Source: a virus. From it: a stretch of 64,000 bases of DNA. Positions within the stretch are counted from its first letter, which is position 1. Every line of letters starts with the position of its first letter. The stretch covers positions 1 through 64,000 of the IMG/VR virus record IMGVR_UViG_3300020411_001722; one strand, given 5' to 3'. The notes below the pieces were generated by a model. That model saw only the letters and a list, made by a program, of their open reading frames with translations, made no database searches and had not been told where the DNA came from. Positions 47,372-55,608 of the stretch are shown in pieces. Both the position numbers and the translations under genes were made by a program.

Positions 47372-48706
47372 TTACCAACCTGCTTGGAAATAAGATTGTA
47401 GTCGTACTGAACCTGCTAATACAGGTGCAGCTAAAGGTCCACCGAAACTAATAGCAACGTCACTTATATTGTTCGTTGATAGTAAAGTTGCGTCTGCATT
47501 TGGAAACTGTATCGTTACCGCATCGGTGATATTACTTGTGTCAATTGATACACGACCATTAACCTCGGCAGGGTTATCAAAACTTGTGTTCTGTAAGATC
47601 TTGTTATTGACTATTTGTGTTGCCTGTTCAGCAACCAAAACGTTTGAGTTACCTCCATTATTTAGAGGATATGCAATACTTCCTTCTGGGAATGTATAGT
47701 CTAAAGTGGAGTTCGTATTTAAGTTTGTAAGATTAATATTAATCTTCTTAGTTACGTCTGCTGTATCCTGTAGAACTGCACCAGCATATGCTTTGTTAGT
47801 TAATGTCTGTGTTGATGCTTCACCAACAACAATAACGTTAAGGTCTGGCCACGTAACTGTTCTATCCTGTGTAATTAAACTTTGATCAAAGATAATTTTC
47901 TCAGTAGGATTATTAGGATCAGTAGATGGAGTTCCAGAGAACGTAGGGTTAACCAAGTTCTTGCTACTAACATTCTGCTCTGTAATATCATCCAATAAAG
48001 TTGATTGAGTCTGAGCAGCACCAAAGTCAGGTAACTTATAAGTATGTGTACCTGGTGCTTCCCATGAGTCAGTTTCAAACTTCGCTACTTTAGATGCGTT
48101 TGATGAACCAATAACCTGAAAGTCTTGGTCTTTAATCAAGATCGTCTTATTACTAATAGTCTGGACAGTATTGTCTGCTAAGAGAGTAGTAGATGTTAAT
48201 GTACCAACATTCGGCATGTCGATACGACGTGTACCTGTCTGCGCAGATACCGTGTCAGCATTAAAGTAGAATTTCTTACCTGGGTTTTGTGCACCTTGAA
48301 CAATAGTATTCTGGTCTGTAAATTGTGAAACACCATTCACAGTGAAAAATCCAGATCCCTGTGGAGTAATCTGGAAATTAGAATTGGATGATGCACTATC
48401 AATGACCCTTGCGGAAACAGTACTTGATCCATCATTGTTCGCTGTTCTATCATAATATACCGAAGCACTACCAAAAGTAAGACCAATCTCATTAACTGAT
48501 GATTGATATATTCCTGTATCTCGGTCAAGGTCAAAAGCTAGACCAGGGGCAGCAGCATCACCTGCTGCTACACCCCTGAACAATTGATTGATTTTTGCTT
48601 TTCTGTTAGGTATTAGAGGATCGGAGATCACGATAGGCATCACTGCCTCGCCTGTTACCAAATCATCTCCAATCGTATCTAACTGCGATATTCTTTTAGT
48701 TGCCAC
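47372..48706 (-). CDS. Tail fibre-like protein with NK-x-x repeats (444 aa)
   Basis: The 444-aa product has an N-terminal QLDTIGDDLVTGEAVMPIVI and then four or five repeats marked by TISNKTILIKD, NVSSKNLVNPTFSGTPSTDP, TLTNKAYAGAVLQD and IVNNKILQNTSFDNPAEV. These T-x-T-N-K-x-x-x-x-P-x-F-S-G motifs are common in shafts of marine-phage fibres. It starts 27 nt below a perfect late promoter. Confidence 0.75.
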   Translation of the reverse strand: MATKRISQLDTIGDDLVTGEAVMPIVISDPLIPNRKAKINQLFRGVAAGDAAAPGLAFDLDRDTGIYQSSVNEIGLTFGSASVYYDRTANNDGSSTVSARVIDSASSNSNFQITPQGSGFFTVNGVSQFTDQNTIVQGAQNPGKKFYFNADTVSAQTGTRRIDMPNVGTLTSTTLLADNTVQTISNKTILIKDQDFQVIGSSNASKVAKFETDSWEAPGTHTYKLPDFGAAQTQSTLLDDITEQNVSSKNLVNPTFSGTPSTDPNNPTEKIIFDQSLITQDRTVTWPDLNVIVVGEASTQTLTNKAYAGAVLQDTADVTKKININLTNLNTNSTLDYTFPEGSIAYPLNNGGNSNVLVAEQATQIVNNKILQNTSFDNPAEVNGRVSIDTSNITDAVTIQFPNADATLLSTNNISDVAISFGGPLAAPVLAGSVRLQSYFQAGW

Positions 48707-48732
48707 AGGGTACAGATATTATTCTACTGATT

Positions 48733-48740
48733 TATTTATA
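48733..48740 (-). promoter_or_regulatory. Perfect T4-type late promoter
   Basis: Minus strand TATAAATA, 27 nt upstream of the ATG at 48706, overlapping the end of the HNH gene. Confidence 0.8.
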
Positions 48741-49263
48741 CACGACTTTTCTTAAGATCGTTTGCTTTACGCATCCACTGATTAGTTGTGTAATCCTTCT
48801 CAGTAAGATTGTCTCCGTAGTTGTTCAATTTGTTGTCATCTGCGTGATCAACTACAGGTGTCTCTGGCCAACGACCATTGTGTAGTGCAAATGCGACTGT
48901 GTGGAATTGAATGTTACGCTGTACAATTTTACCCGAAAAAGTTTTTCCAGTTACCTGTACTGTACGATAGGTTTTCGCACCGTTCCAACCACCCTTAACT
49001 AGGTCACCGTTCTTCTTGTAGATGTTACCACGGCACTCAGCAGGTTTTCCCCACTTAGCAACGTATGAAGGTGGACCAATTTGCTCTACAGTTGCACGAA
49101 GGTCATAGCGTGATTGTAGATCTCTTACATCTAATTCTCTGTACTTGTTGATCTTCTTGAATACTCCTGCATCCTCAAGGAGTGCTCTGATGTCATAACC
49201 CGCTTCCTTTAATGCTTTTGCGGACTCTACGAGAGTATTGATTTGTGAAGTCATGTCGTTCAT
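48736..49263 (-). CDS. HNH endonuclease (homing-type), 175 aa
   Basis: The frame is open from a TTG at 49290 but ATG at 49263 is preferred. The C-terminal half has the HNH core: RNIQFHTVAFALHNGRWPET, VVDHADDNKLNNYGDNL with the His-Asp and Asn, and TEKDYTTNQW. An N-terminal helix precedes a NUMOD-like middle. Such free-standing HNH genes are often homing elements that spread into phage genomes. It interrupts the virion cluster and has its own sigma70-like promoter. Confidence 0.85.
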   Translation of the reverse strand: MNDMTSQINTLVESAKALKEAGYDIRALLEDAGVFKKINKYRELDVRDLQSRYDLRATVEQIGPPSYVAKWGKPAECRGNIYKKNGDLVKGGWNGAKTYRTVQVTGKTFSGKIVQRNIQFHTVAFALHNGRWPETPVVDHADDNKLNNYGDNLTEKDYTTNQWMRKANDLKKSRV

Positions 49264-49278
49264 TGATTTGATACCTAT

Positions 49279-49307
49279 AGTATAACCCAAAAGTTAAGAC
49301 TATGCAA
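49279..49307 (-). promoter_or_regulatory. Sigma70-like promoter before the HNH gene
   Basis: Minus strand TTGCAT (49302-49307), 17 nt, TATACT (49279-49284). The -10 matches TATAAT at 5 of 6; the -35 only 3 of 6. A start would fall very close to the ATG at 49263, giving a leader of about 10 nt. Confidence 0.4.
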
Positions 49308-49308
49308 C

Positions 49309-49452
49309 TCAAGTGGACGGTTCTTCATCTGTCCTCTTCATATTATCAATAACTGTCTGATAATCCTCCGCACTATCAAGGATTGCCTTCTTAAGATCTT
49401 CTAAAGACCAAGGTTCATTCTCCTTTCCTTCTGAGGGGGTCGTTGTGCTCAT
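49309..49452 (-). CDS. Small acidic hypothetical protein (47 aa)
   Basis: ATG at 49452 gives MSTTTPSEGKENEPWSLEDL followed by a helical end (LKKAILDSAEDYQTVIDNM). It overlaps the end of the upstream 66-aa frame by 38 nt. The W-S-x-E-D-L-x-K-A-I pattern looks genuine, but the length and overlap keep confidence moderate. Confidence 0.5.
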   Translation of the reverse strand: MSTTTPSEGKENEPWSLEDLKKAILDSAEDYQTVIDNMKRTDEEPST

Positions 49453-49615
49453 GCATTACCTTGTCAATTTTCCTTTCTATATCTATGAGACATGCTTCCA
49501 TATTCTCAGCATTACCTGTATAGAACTCCTGCTCATAAGCAATTAGAGTCCAATGGAAGTCATCATGATATGAAATCTTGATATCAAGAGTTAAGTTCTG
49601 CTTCAAGTTCTCCAA
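49415..49615 (-). CDS. Small hypothetical protein (66 aa)
   Basis: The frame starts with TTG at 49615, overlapping the preceding gene by 32 nt; no better start is seen. The product has LDIKISYHDDFHWTLIAYEQ and a helix MEACLIDIERKIDKVMHEHN. No family is recognised and the start is uncertain. Confidence 0.5.
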   Translation of the reverse strand: MENLKQNLTLDIKISYHDDFHWTLIAYEQEFYTGNAENMEACLIDIERKIDKVMHEHNDPLRRKGE

Positions 49616-49853
49616 GGGTTTCTCTCACATAATTTTGGGTTCCGACTGGATCAATAAATTCTTCTGGATTGGTAGGTAAGTCGGGTACCTCTCCTATAGG
49701 TGGATTAACTTCCCGACTAGGAAGTGGCACCATCATTACTCTGGATCCATCTTCTCTAATGATCTTGATGGATGTTCCTCTTGTTACGAGGTTTAGGCAG
49801 AATCCAAGATTTTCTACAATTTCAGTTTCACTGACTTCTACTACATTATTCAT
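49584..49853 (-). CDS. Small protein with a Phd/YefM-like N-terminus (89 aa)
   Basis: The start at 49853 is chosen because its ATG overlaps the upstream stop as ATGA. Residues 3-45 read VVEVSETEIVENLGFCLNLV then TRGTSIKIIREDGSRVMMVP. This is the layout of Phd/YefM antitoxin folds (V-x-x-S-E-x-x-x-x-L-x-x-x-L-x-x-V-x-x-G, then I-x-R-x-G-x-x-V-x-V-x-P). No toxin gene is adjacent. The C-terminal 45 residues are Pro/Glu-rich. A regulator or decoy antitoxin is possible, but the match is from memory and may be superficial. Confidence 0.5.
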   Translation of the reverse strand: MNNVVEVSETEIVENLGFCLNLVTRGTSIKIIREDGSRVMMVPLPSREVNPPIGEVPDLPTNPEEFIDPVGTQNYVRETLGELEAELNS

Positions 49854-50047
49854 TTGTATACAAAGCAAATATCTTCACTGGGTAAACTCTCCACAATGTT
49901 AGTAATTGTTTCTTGAAATCCGTCAGCACCCTCCTCGTCAAACTTCCATTGAATTTGTTCCTCAACACCATCACTAGCGAGTAGTGTCAGTGTTCTTCGA
50001 GGAATATTAATCCAAACGTGCTCTAGAGTAGACTCACTATCGGGCAT
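49850..50047 (-). CDS. Small hypothetical protein (65 aa)
   Basis: The 65-aa product begins MPDSESTLEHVWINIPRRTL and contains TLLASDGVEEQIQWKFDEEG. It is acidic, with an alternating strand then helix pattern. It overlaps the next gene by ATGA. The gap of 31 nt to the gp5 stop holds no recognisable promoter of the late type. Confidence 0.6.
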   Translation of the reverse strand: MPDSESTLEHVWINIPRRTLTLLASDGVEEQIQWKFDEEGADGFQETITNIVESLPSEDICFVYK

Positions 50048-50078
50048 AGATCAATCTCTGTTGTGGATTCAGTATACA

Positions 50079-52853
50079 CTAATTCAGGAGTAATGGCAAC
50101 CCATACACCTGATTTGGACCTACAGCACACCCAAATGCAGCAAATCCAGTGTTGACTCCATAGGAGCAAAGTCCAGTGGTAGTCTGGTTTATGATGGCAC
50201 CACTGCCACATGTTACAATTTCACCGATACCACCAGTAGGGGTGGATACAAACGTGAAGTGAACGCCTGGTTGACCACCAGTCATAATGTCTGCAAACGC
50301 AGTAGGAACCACATTTGCTATGGACATACGAATCTGAGCAGCAGGTACAGAACCAATTCCAGGTTGGTCAGTTGTTACATCAACAATAGCACCCTTAACA
50401 ATATTATATTGTCCAGATAGAGTACTCATTGCATCAAACAATGCAACAAACTCAAAACGACCACAGTTTAAGAATGAAGTAATCCACTGTGCTTCATTAA
50501 CTATCTCACCATCTGCACTATTAGTAATGTTATTACCTTCTATCTTAATCTGGTTACCATTCAACTTAAGGTTAGTAATGGCAGCAATATGAACTTGGTT
50601 ACCTTGTATCCTAACGTCACCAGAATATGCTATATCATGGTCACCAGACTTACGATCACCAGAACGCTGTTCAGTATCATCTGTAGTTGCAGTTTGTAGG
50701 GTTGAATATTTCATAGGTGGACTTACCCTACCAGAACCCTCTGGAATCATAGGTTTAAGATTTGAATAAAACTCCTCATCCTCCCTAAGAATCCTTTCTT
50801 CAAGTGTTTCAATACGACGTTGATGTGTTGCTAGATCACTGAAACGTATCATTTCAGAAGAACTGCTACTATCACTACTACCACCACTATCACTACTACC
50901 ACCACTGGTTGATGATCCAGAATCACCATCTAATGATGCTGAATCTGTTTTAGATGATCCAGATGCCTCTGCCTGTGGTCCATTACCTTGACTATTATTA
51001 ATTGCACCCTCAACTTCTATATGCCAGTTACCATGAACCTTAAGATGATAATCACCCTCAACTGTATGAATTAAATTCTTTTTAACGTTTACAGCATAGT
51101 CACGTGAGATAATCTTTGTTTGGTTATTAGGTACGTTGGTATGAATATTACCTTGGTTATCTTGGAAGTTGGATACACCACCTGGTCCTTGTTCAGCAAA
51201 GAACTCTTTACCCTTAGTAGCATTGTGTATGATACGACTACCATCAAGGAATGACTGTACTTGCGTTACACGTGTATTGATACCCATGAATAGACTATCA
51301 ATATAACCAGAAGCACTAGATATACCACCTTGATTAGTACCACTACCACCTGTAGATTCAGACCATGACTTAAGACTGGTTGGAACTGCTCCACCAGTAA
51401 TAAACTCGGTTACATTTTCGCAATCAGTGGATCCTATTAGTGGGAACCACTGTTTAGTCTTCGGTTTCTTTATTTTCCTCCCACAATCCTTCTTGAATAA
51501 TGCTCCAAGGATTGCCATGATGATACCAAGAAGACTTCCCCAATCAAGATTAGAGAAATCAACCTTGAATAACTTATCAAGTTGACCTGCTATCTTACCA
51601 ATATTTTCAACTGCATTTTTAACTGCTGATATACCAGCAACAACAGTAGCAGCAACATCACGAACCTTACTTATTGCACTACTGATCTCACCTAAGATTT
51701 TATCTGTTACACCCTGTACCTTAGAAGCAATTGTAGATACAACACTGGTTATCTTTTGAGACACCATACCTACAATTTGATCTGCAAATGCCGTAACATT
51801 AGTTAATGCACCTGATACCAGACTCAACCATGCAGGGTGTGGCATACAGAACATATCCAATATCATCCCTATAAGACTCAAAATTGCAGTGATAACACTA
51901 ATAGGAATAAATTTTGATATTGCTTTGACTACTGCATTTACAATCTTGACCATTACTTGTGCCAAGAATTCCTTTAATGGTGCAAGAATAGCAGATATTG
52001 CTGAAGAAATATAATTAGCAATATTACCTAGATGTTCTAAGATCTTATCACCATTTACCCTGTGACCAGTAATCATAGAGATAAACTGACCATCACTTGC
52101 AGTTGCAAGACTTGCTGTCATATTACCCATCTCGGTCAACATACGAGTTAGACCTTTCTCAAATCCTCCTCCACCTGGACCTTCTGCACCATTAGCAACC
52201 TCTTGTGATTCTGTAGGTGGTTTAATTGGGTTAGTTACAGAGTTACCTGGAGTTGTAATCTCAGCAGTGCTTAAACCTGCACCCCTAGATTCCTCTTGTC
52301 CACCTTGAGGTGTTGCTGATACCTGTGATTGATCTTTAACGAAAGGACCACCACCGAAATTCTTTTCTCCTGTTAATGTCTCTTGCTGTGGAGTATTGGT
52401 TTGATGTTTATCAGCATTACTAATATCAGCAATGGTAGTTGCCTTTGTTGTCTCCGTTGCACCCTTCTCTTTACCACTTGCAGACTTCTGATCATCTGCT
52501 TGACGGAATCCACGGAATGAACCCATAACTACGGGTAATTGTGCTTCTTCCCCGTCTAAGAAGAATCCTAAAACAAATGCACCAGGTTGTAGTTCTGTTG
52601 TTGTACCAGCGTTCTTCGTTTGTGGTTTATCAGTTGGGAGAAGAACAGTTGCCCAAGGTAAATTCTCTGTAGGTAATGTCTTAGTATATGAATCTGCACC
52701 ATTATTTGAATTGGCACCAGTGTACCAACCAATGATACGAACCTTGACCCTACCTAGGTCAGAAGGATCATCTATATTTTCAACCTCGCCTACCCACCAC
52801 GTGAATCCATCACGTCCAGCGAAGTCAGTTTTATAACCTTGAAATCCTTCCAT
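50079..52853 (-). CDS. 5: Baseplate hub / spike protein gp5 type, without lysozyme domain
   Basis: The 924-aa product starts with an OB-fold like gp5 N-terminal domain (FTWWVGEVENIDDPSDLGRV, VRIIGWYTG, GAFVLGFFLDGEEAQLPVVM). It is followed by a Gln/Thr/Pro-rich linker and, at about 270-440, an unusual Ala/Ile/Val-rich helical region. A C-terminal strand repeat follows (NVKKNLIHTVEGDYHLKVHG, NWHIEVEG), typical of the gp5 triple beta-helix spike. A serine-rich linker sits at about 610-640. The T4 gp5 lysozyme domain is absent between OB fold and helix; a lysozyme domain is found in the protein at 55609. A late promoter lies 22 nt upstream. Confidence 0.85.
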   Translation of the reverse strand: MEGFQGYKTDFAGRDGFTWWVGEVENIDDPSDLGRVKVRIIGWYTGANSNNGADSYTKTLPTENLPWATVLLPTDKPQTKNAGTTTELQPGAFVLGFFLDGEEAQLPVVMGSFRGFRQADDQKSASGKEKGATETTKATTIADISNADKHQTNTPQQETLTGEKNFGGGPFVKDQSQVSATPQGGQEESRGAGLSTAEITTPGNSVTNPIKPPTESQEVANGAEGPGGGGFEKGLTRMLTEMGNMTASLATASDGQFISMITGHRVNGDKILEHLGNIANYISSAISAILAPLKEFLAQVMVKIVNAVVKAISKFIPISVITAILSLIGMILDMFCMPHPAWLSLVSGALTNVTAFADQIVGMVSQKITSVVSTIASKVQGVTDKILGEISSAISKVRDVAATVVAGISAVKNAVENIGKIAGQLDKLFKVDFSNLDWGSLLGIIMAILGALFKKDCGRKIKKPKTKQWFPLIGSTDCENVTEFITGGAVPTSLKSWSESTGGSGTNQGGISSASGYIDSLFMGINTRVTQVQSFLDGSRIIHNATKGKEFFAEQGPGGVSNFQDNQGNIHTNVPNNQTKIISRDYAVNVKKNLIHTVEGDYHLKVHGNWHIEVEGAINNSQGNGPQAEASGSSKTDSASLDGDSGSSTSGGSSDSGGSSDSSSSSEMIRFSDLATHQRRIETLEERILREDEEFYSNLKPMIPEGSGRVSPPMKYSTLQTATTDDTEQRSGDRKSGDHDIAYSGDVRIQGNQVHIAAITNLKLNGNQIKIEGNNITNSADGEIVNEAQWITSFLNCGRFEFVALFDAMSTLSGQYNIVKGAIVDVTTDQPGIGSVPAAQIRMSIANVVPTAFADIMTGGQPGVHFTFVSTPTGGIGEIVTCGSGAIINQTTTGLCSYGVNTGFAAFGCAVGPNQVYGLPLLLN

Positions 52854-52866
52854 TAATAATACAACC

Positions 52867-53343
52867 CTACGATTTATTTATTCGAGTGAACATGAACTCA
52901 CCTTCCTCTTCGGATTTACCCCATTTAAATTCTTTAGTTACAAGATCAAGTCCAGTGTCCCTAGACCTATACTCAGTACCATTGAAACGAACATGAGATT
53001 TAACCAGTGAATTATTTAGAATACAATCCTTACTAGGTTCACCCCACCACCATCCATTAAAAAATCCCCAATGCCAATCACATGCTGGTTCACCTGTTAA
53101 TGTATTAAGTGAAGTAGTATGGCAATTACCATCCTCATCATATCTATACGACAAATGAAAGACCCCATATGGATCCTCTTCTCCCTTATATTTGTACCAC
53201 GATTTAAGTTCTACTATACCATCTTCAACTAAAGAATTTCTAATGATGATATGTGGCCAAAGAGAAGGGTTACTCTGTGCCTGTTTCTTGTTCTCGTACT
53301 TCCCCTGAATCATCAGGTGGAACTGGTCGCATTGTGTAATCAT
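52867..53343 (-). CDS. CpeT-like protein (158 aa)
   Basis: The product resembles CpeT/CpcT phycobilin lyases: IQGKYENKKQAQSNPSLWPH matches the G-x-x-x-N-x-x-Q-A-x-x-x-P-x-x-x-x-H-I opening, and RDTGLDLVTKEFKWGKSEEE with GEFMFTR matches the family's D-R-G-x-D...W-G-s...G...F-x-R end. CpeT-like genes are known in T4-like cyanophages, where they may affect pigment attachment. Key chromophore residues cannot be confirmed. It overlaps the end of the P4H-like gene by 74 nt (a Met at residue 11 is an alternative start). It supports a cyanobacterial host. Confidence 0.75.
   Translation of the reverse strand: MITQCDQFHLMIQGKYENKKQAQSNPSLWPHIIIRNSLVEDGIVELKSWYKYKGEEDPYGVFHLSYRYDEDGNCHTTSLNTLTGEPACDWHWGFFNGWWWGEPSKDCILNNSLVKSHVRFNGTEYRSRDTGLDLVTKEFKWGKSEEEGEFMFTRINKS
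52875..52882 (-). promoter_or_regulatory. Late promoter before gp5
   Basis: Minus strand AATAAATA, 22 nt upstream of the gp5 ATG at 52853, inside the last codons of the CpeT-like gene. Confidence 0.6.
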
Positions 53344-53908
53344 ACCAACCTGTTGCTATTATCTTAGTTTCATTAGGTGCAGGTATTCCCTGATGAAAAT
53401 GTGTCCAATCTGCTGGCCAAAGTATTGTTAAACCTTTAACTGGTTTTATCTTTGCTTCTTGTGTTGGAAAGTATGTATATCCTCCTTCATCTACTGTATT
53501 TAAATAAGTCATCCATGCCATTACTCTCTGAGAAACCTCATATTGACTTGCCATCTTTTCAGTATGCATCTGAAAGAAACCTCCACCAGGTTCATACTTC
53601 TGAACATTAAAAGGTGAAATAAGATCCCAAGAGATCTTACCAAAGAAAGGATATCTATTAATATATTCTACCGTAACTTCCCCTAATTGGTCAAGATAAT
53701 CCTGTACTCTCTTATCCTTTAAATGTACAGGAATAGTCATATCTATGGAATCTTTTACCTTCTTATCAACCCCATGTCCACACGATCCTGGTTCTCTCAG
53801 TAAATAATCGCATGTATTATAAAAGTCCACGAGACCATCGCAGACTTCTTCAGGGATTTTAGCACCCGCAATAAAACTCTTGGGTGCATCTACTTCAATC
53901 AGATCCAT
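53270..53908 (-). CDS. Prolyl-4-hydroxylase-like 2OG oxygenase (212 aa)
   Basis: Motifs: FFQMHTEKMASQYEVSQRVM with the HTE iron ligands, AWMTYLNTVDEGGYTYFPTQ, IKPVKGLTILWPADWTHFHQ with the distal His, and TKIIATGWYDY with the co-substrate Lys. This is the P4H layout used for many phage hydroxylases (Glu replaces Asp). The substrate may be a phage or host protein, or a pigment-related protein given the flanking CP12- and CpeT-like genes. Its 3' end overlaps the CpeT-like gene. Confidence 0.85.
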   Translation of the reverse strand: MDLIEVDAPKSFIAGAKIPEEVCDGLVDFYNTCDYLLREPGSCGHGVDKKVKDSIDMTIPVHLKDKRVQDYLDQLGEVTVEYINRYPFFGKISWDLISPFNVQKYEPGGGFFQMHTEKMASQYEVSQRVMAWMTYLNTVDEGGYTYFPTQEAKIKPVKGLTILWPADWTHFHQGIPAPNETKIIATGWYDYTMRPVPPDDSGEVREQETGTE

Positions 53909-53921
53909 AATAAATTAAAAG

Positions 53922-54179
53922 TTATTCGTCGTAAACTCTACACTCCTCAGCGTCAGGATGATTATCACAATAGATCTCAAGTTTAGAGTCCTGATGTCTT
54001 AAGTGCCAGTCATTAATACCAGTCTCAGGTTCATCATTCTTATGATACTCTTCATAATAAGCATGGGATGATTCTAAGTCTGCCTTAGTATACTCTATCT
54101 TACCATGATTAATATGTTCCTTGCCATCTTTAGGATCAAGGTAAACTTCGTGGTCTAAATCGTGCTTAATGTCTGCCAT
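53922..54179 (-). CDS. CP12-like protein (85 aa)
   Basis: The C-terminus LEIYCDNHPDAEECRVYDE closely matches the C-terminal CP12 motif (L-E-x-Y-C-x-x-N-P-x-x-x-E-C-R-x-Y-D), which carries the paired cysteines and binds glyceraldehyde-3-phosphate dehydrogenase. The N-terminal part (YTKADLESSHAYYEEYHKND) is acidic and lacks the N-terminal Cys pair, as reported for phage CP12 proteins. CP12 blocks the Calvin cycle, and phage versions are thought to redirect carbon flow to nucleotide synthesis. Its late promoter ACTAAATA is 22 nt upstream, so expression is late, unlike many auxiliary genes. Confidence 0.75.
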   Translation of the reverse strand: MADIKHDLDHEVYLDPKDGKEHINHGKIEYTKADLESSHAYYEEYHKNDEPETGINDWHLRHQDSKLEIYCDNHPDAEECRVYDE

Positions 54180-54200
54180 AGAACTAATAGCGTACTTAAA

Positions 54201-54208
54201 TATTTAGT
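54201..54208 (-). promoter_or_regulatory. Late promoter (CTAAATA type) before the CP12-like gene
   Basis: Minus strand ACTAAATA, matching the cyanophage late core CTAAATA, 22 nt upstream of the ATG at 54179. Confidence 0.65.
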
Positions 54209-54209
54209 A

Positions 54210-55607
54210 TTATACCCTAACGCTATCTCTTGTGAGTTCTAATGTTGTGGATACACCATCTTTCTGCCAAACATGAGAGACACCTGCAACCAAATACTTA
54301 CCAGAATATGTCTTATCTTCTTCAACCTTACCACTATCAGATCTACCTAAAGGTATCATAACATCAACAACACTTCCTGCAGCAATACCAGTATTACCTG
54401 GTATCTCTATTCGTAATGATATTGCTCTTATCATCTGATACCTTGCCATAGCATAAGTACCAACATCTAAGGTAGCAGATATTGCTGTTGCTGCTCCAGC
54501 ATTAGGATCACCCGCAGGTTTTCCACCTGATTCTTTCTGATCCTTTAAACCTGGAAGTATTCTCATCTTTTGACGAGTTGGAAAATAATCCTCATACTCC
54601 TGTAGATGTGGCATTGGAGTACCCTTTTCAAGAGTATCCATCTTCCTAAACTGTTGTGAAAGTGTTGATTCACGAGGTCCAGTTATTGTACCACCTCCAC
54701 CACCAGAAGTATCCATTGCAATTGCTGAACGTGTCATTGCTGGTAACATAATACCTGCAGTAACATTCTTAATAACACCTGTTCTTAATTTCTCTAAGAT
54801 ATTAGTACGATCAGGGAATGAAATATTGTTTATAAGATAATAATTCCTTTCAGTATTACTGATAGATACGTTGGACTGCTCCATTGTATATTTGTACATT
54901 GGTTCTTGACCACATAAGCGATCAATACTTGTAAAATTGAATCCATATTTATTTTCAAAGAATATAAAACCTGATTGTTGTTGTGATCCTTGACCAGCAT
55001 TGGTACGTGTTACCTTATCGCAGATATAATTAATAAAATCAACAGGTCTCCAGTTAGGAGAAACGAAATTAATACTAGAACAGGATTCAATCGCTCCTGC
55101 GTGTTTGATTTTGTTTCCACCATGTAATTTCTCTTTAATAGCCCACTTAACGATACCTTCCTTTGCTGAGGTACCATCACCAGCAGGACCGAATGTGCCG
55201 AAAATTCTATTTACCTCATTGTTGAATGACTCTGTACTAACACAGTTCAACGTATAGGCACAAGTTCTTTCGGACTTTACAACATTACTTATCTTAAATA
55301 TTTGTCCTTCCCATTTAAGACCTTGATTTTTTGATGCATCAGTGGTGATATCAAGATGAACTATCTCTCCACCACGTAATATATTTAAAAAATCAACTGA
55401 TTCTATAATGGATATATCCAATCTACAAAATGGTGCATCAATTGATTCATACCATATAAATTCTGCTGCTACTTGTCGTAGATCAAAACTATTTTTAGAA
55501 TCCTTCTTAAATCTTGCTGCTATGTCACCACTAGCTTGACGGTTAGTACCACTAGGAATGGTAACCGTAAGATCTTTAAGTTCATAATCTCTTGCTTGCT
55601 GTGACAT
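54210..55607 (-). CDS. 27: Baseplate hub protein gp27-like
   Basis: The 465-aa product has the early beta domain and mid-region of gp27 hub proteins: FDLRQVAAEFIWYESIDAPF near the N-terminus, VDFLNILRGGEIVHLDIT, RPVDFINYICDKVTRTN in the centre, and KYGFNFTSIDRLCGQEP. In T4, gp27 trimers bind gp5 at the spike base. The order here (tape measure, gp27, then gp5) fits. The stop lies 30 nt upstream of the CP12-like gene's ATG. Confidence 0.85.
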   Translation of the reverse strand: MSQQARDYELKDLTVTIPSGTNRQASGDIAARFKKDSKNSFDLRQVAAEFIWYESIDAPFCRLDISIIESVDFLNILRGGEIVHLDITTDASKNQGLKWEGQIFKISNVVKSERTCAYTLNCVSTESFNNEVNRIFGTFGPAGDGTSAKEGIVKWAIKEKLHGGNKIKHAGAIESCSSINFVSPNWRPVDFINYICDKVTRTNAGQGSQQQSGFIFFENKYGFNFTSIDRLCGQEPMYKYTMEQSNVSISNTERNYYLINNISFPDRTNILEKLRTGVIKNVTAGIMLPAMTRSAIAMDTSGGGGGTITGPRESTLSQQFRKMDTLEKGTPMPHLQEYEDYFPTRQKMRILPGLKDQKESGGKPAGDPNAGAATAISATLDVGTYAMARYQMIRAISLRIEIPGNTGIAAGSVVDVMIPLGRSDSGKVEEDKTYSGKYLVAGVSHVWQKDGVSTTLELTRDSVRV

Positions 55608-55608
55608 A

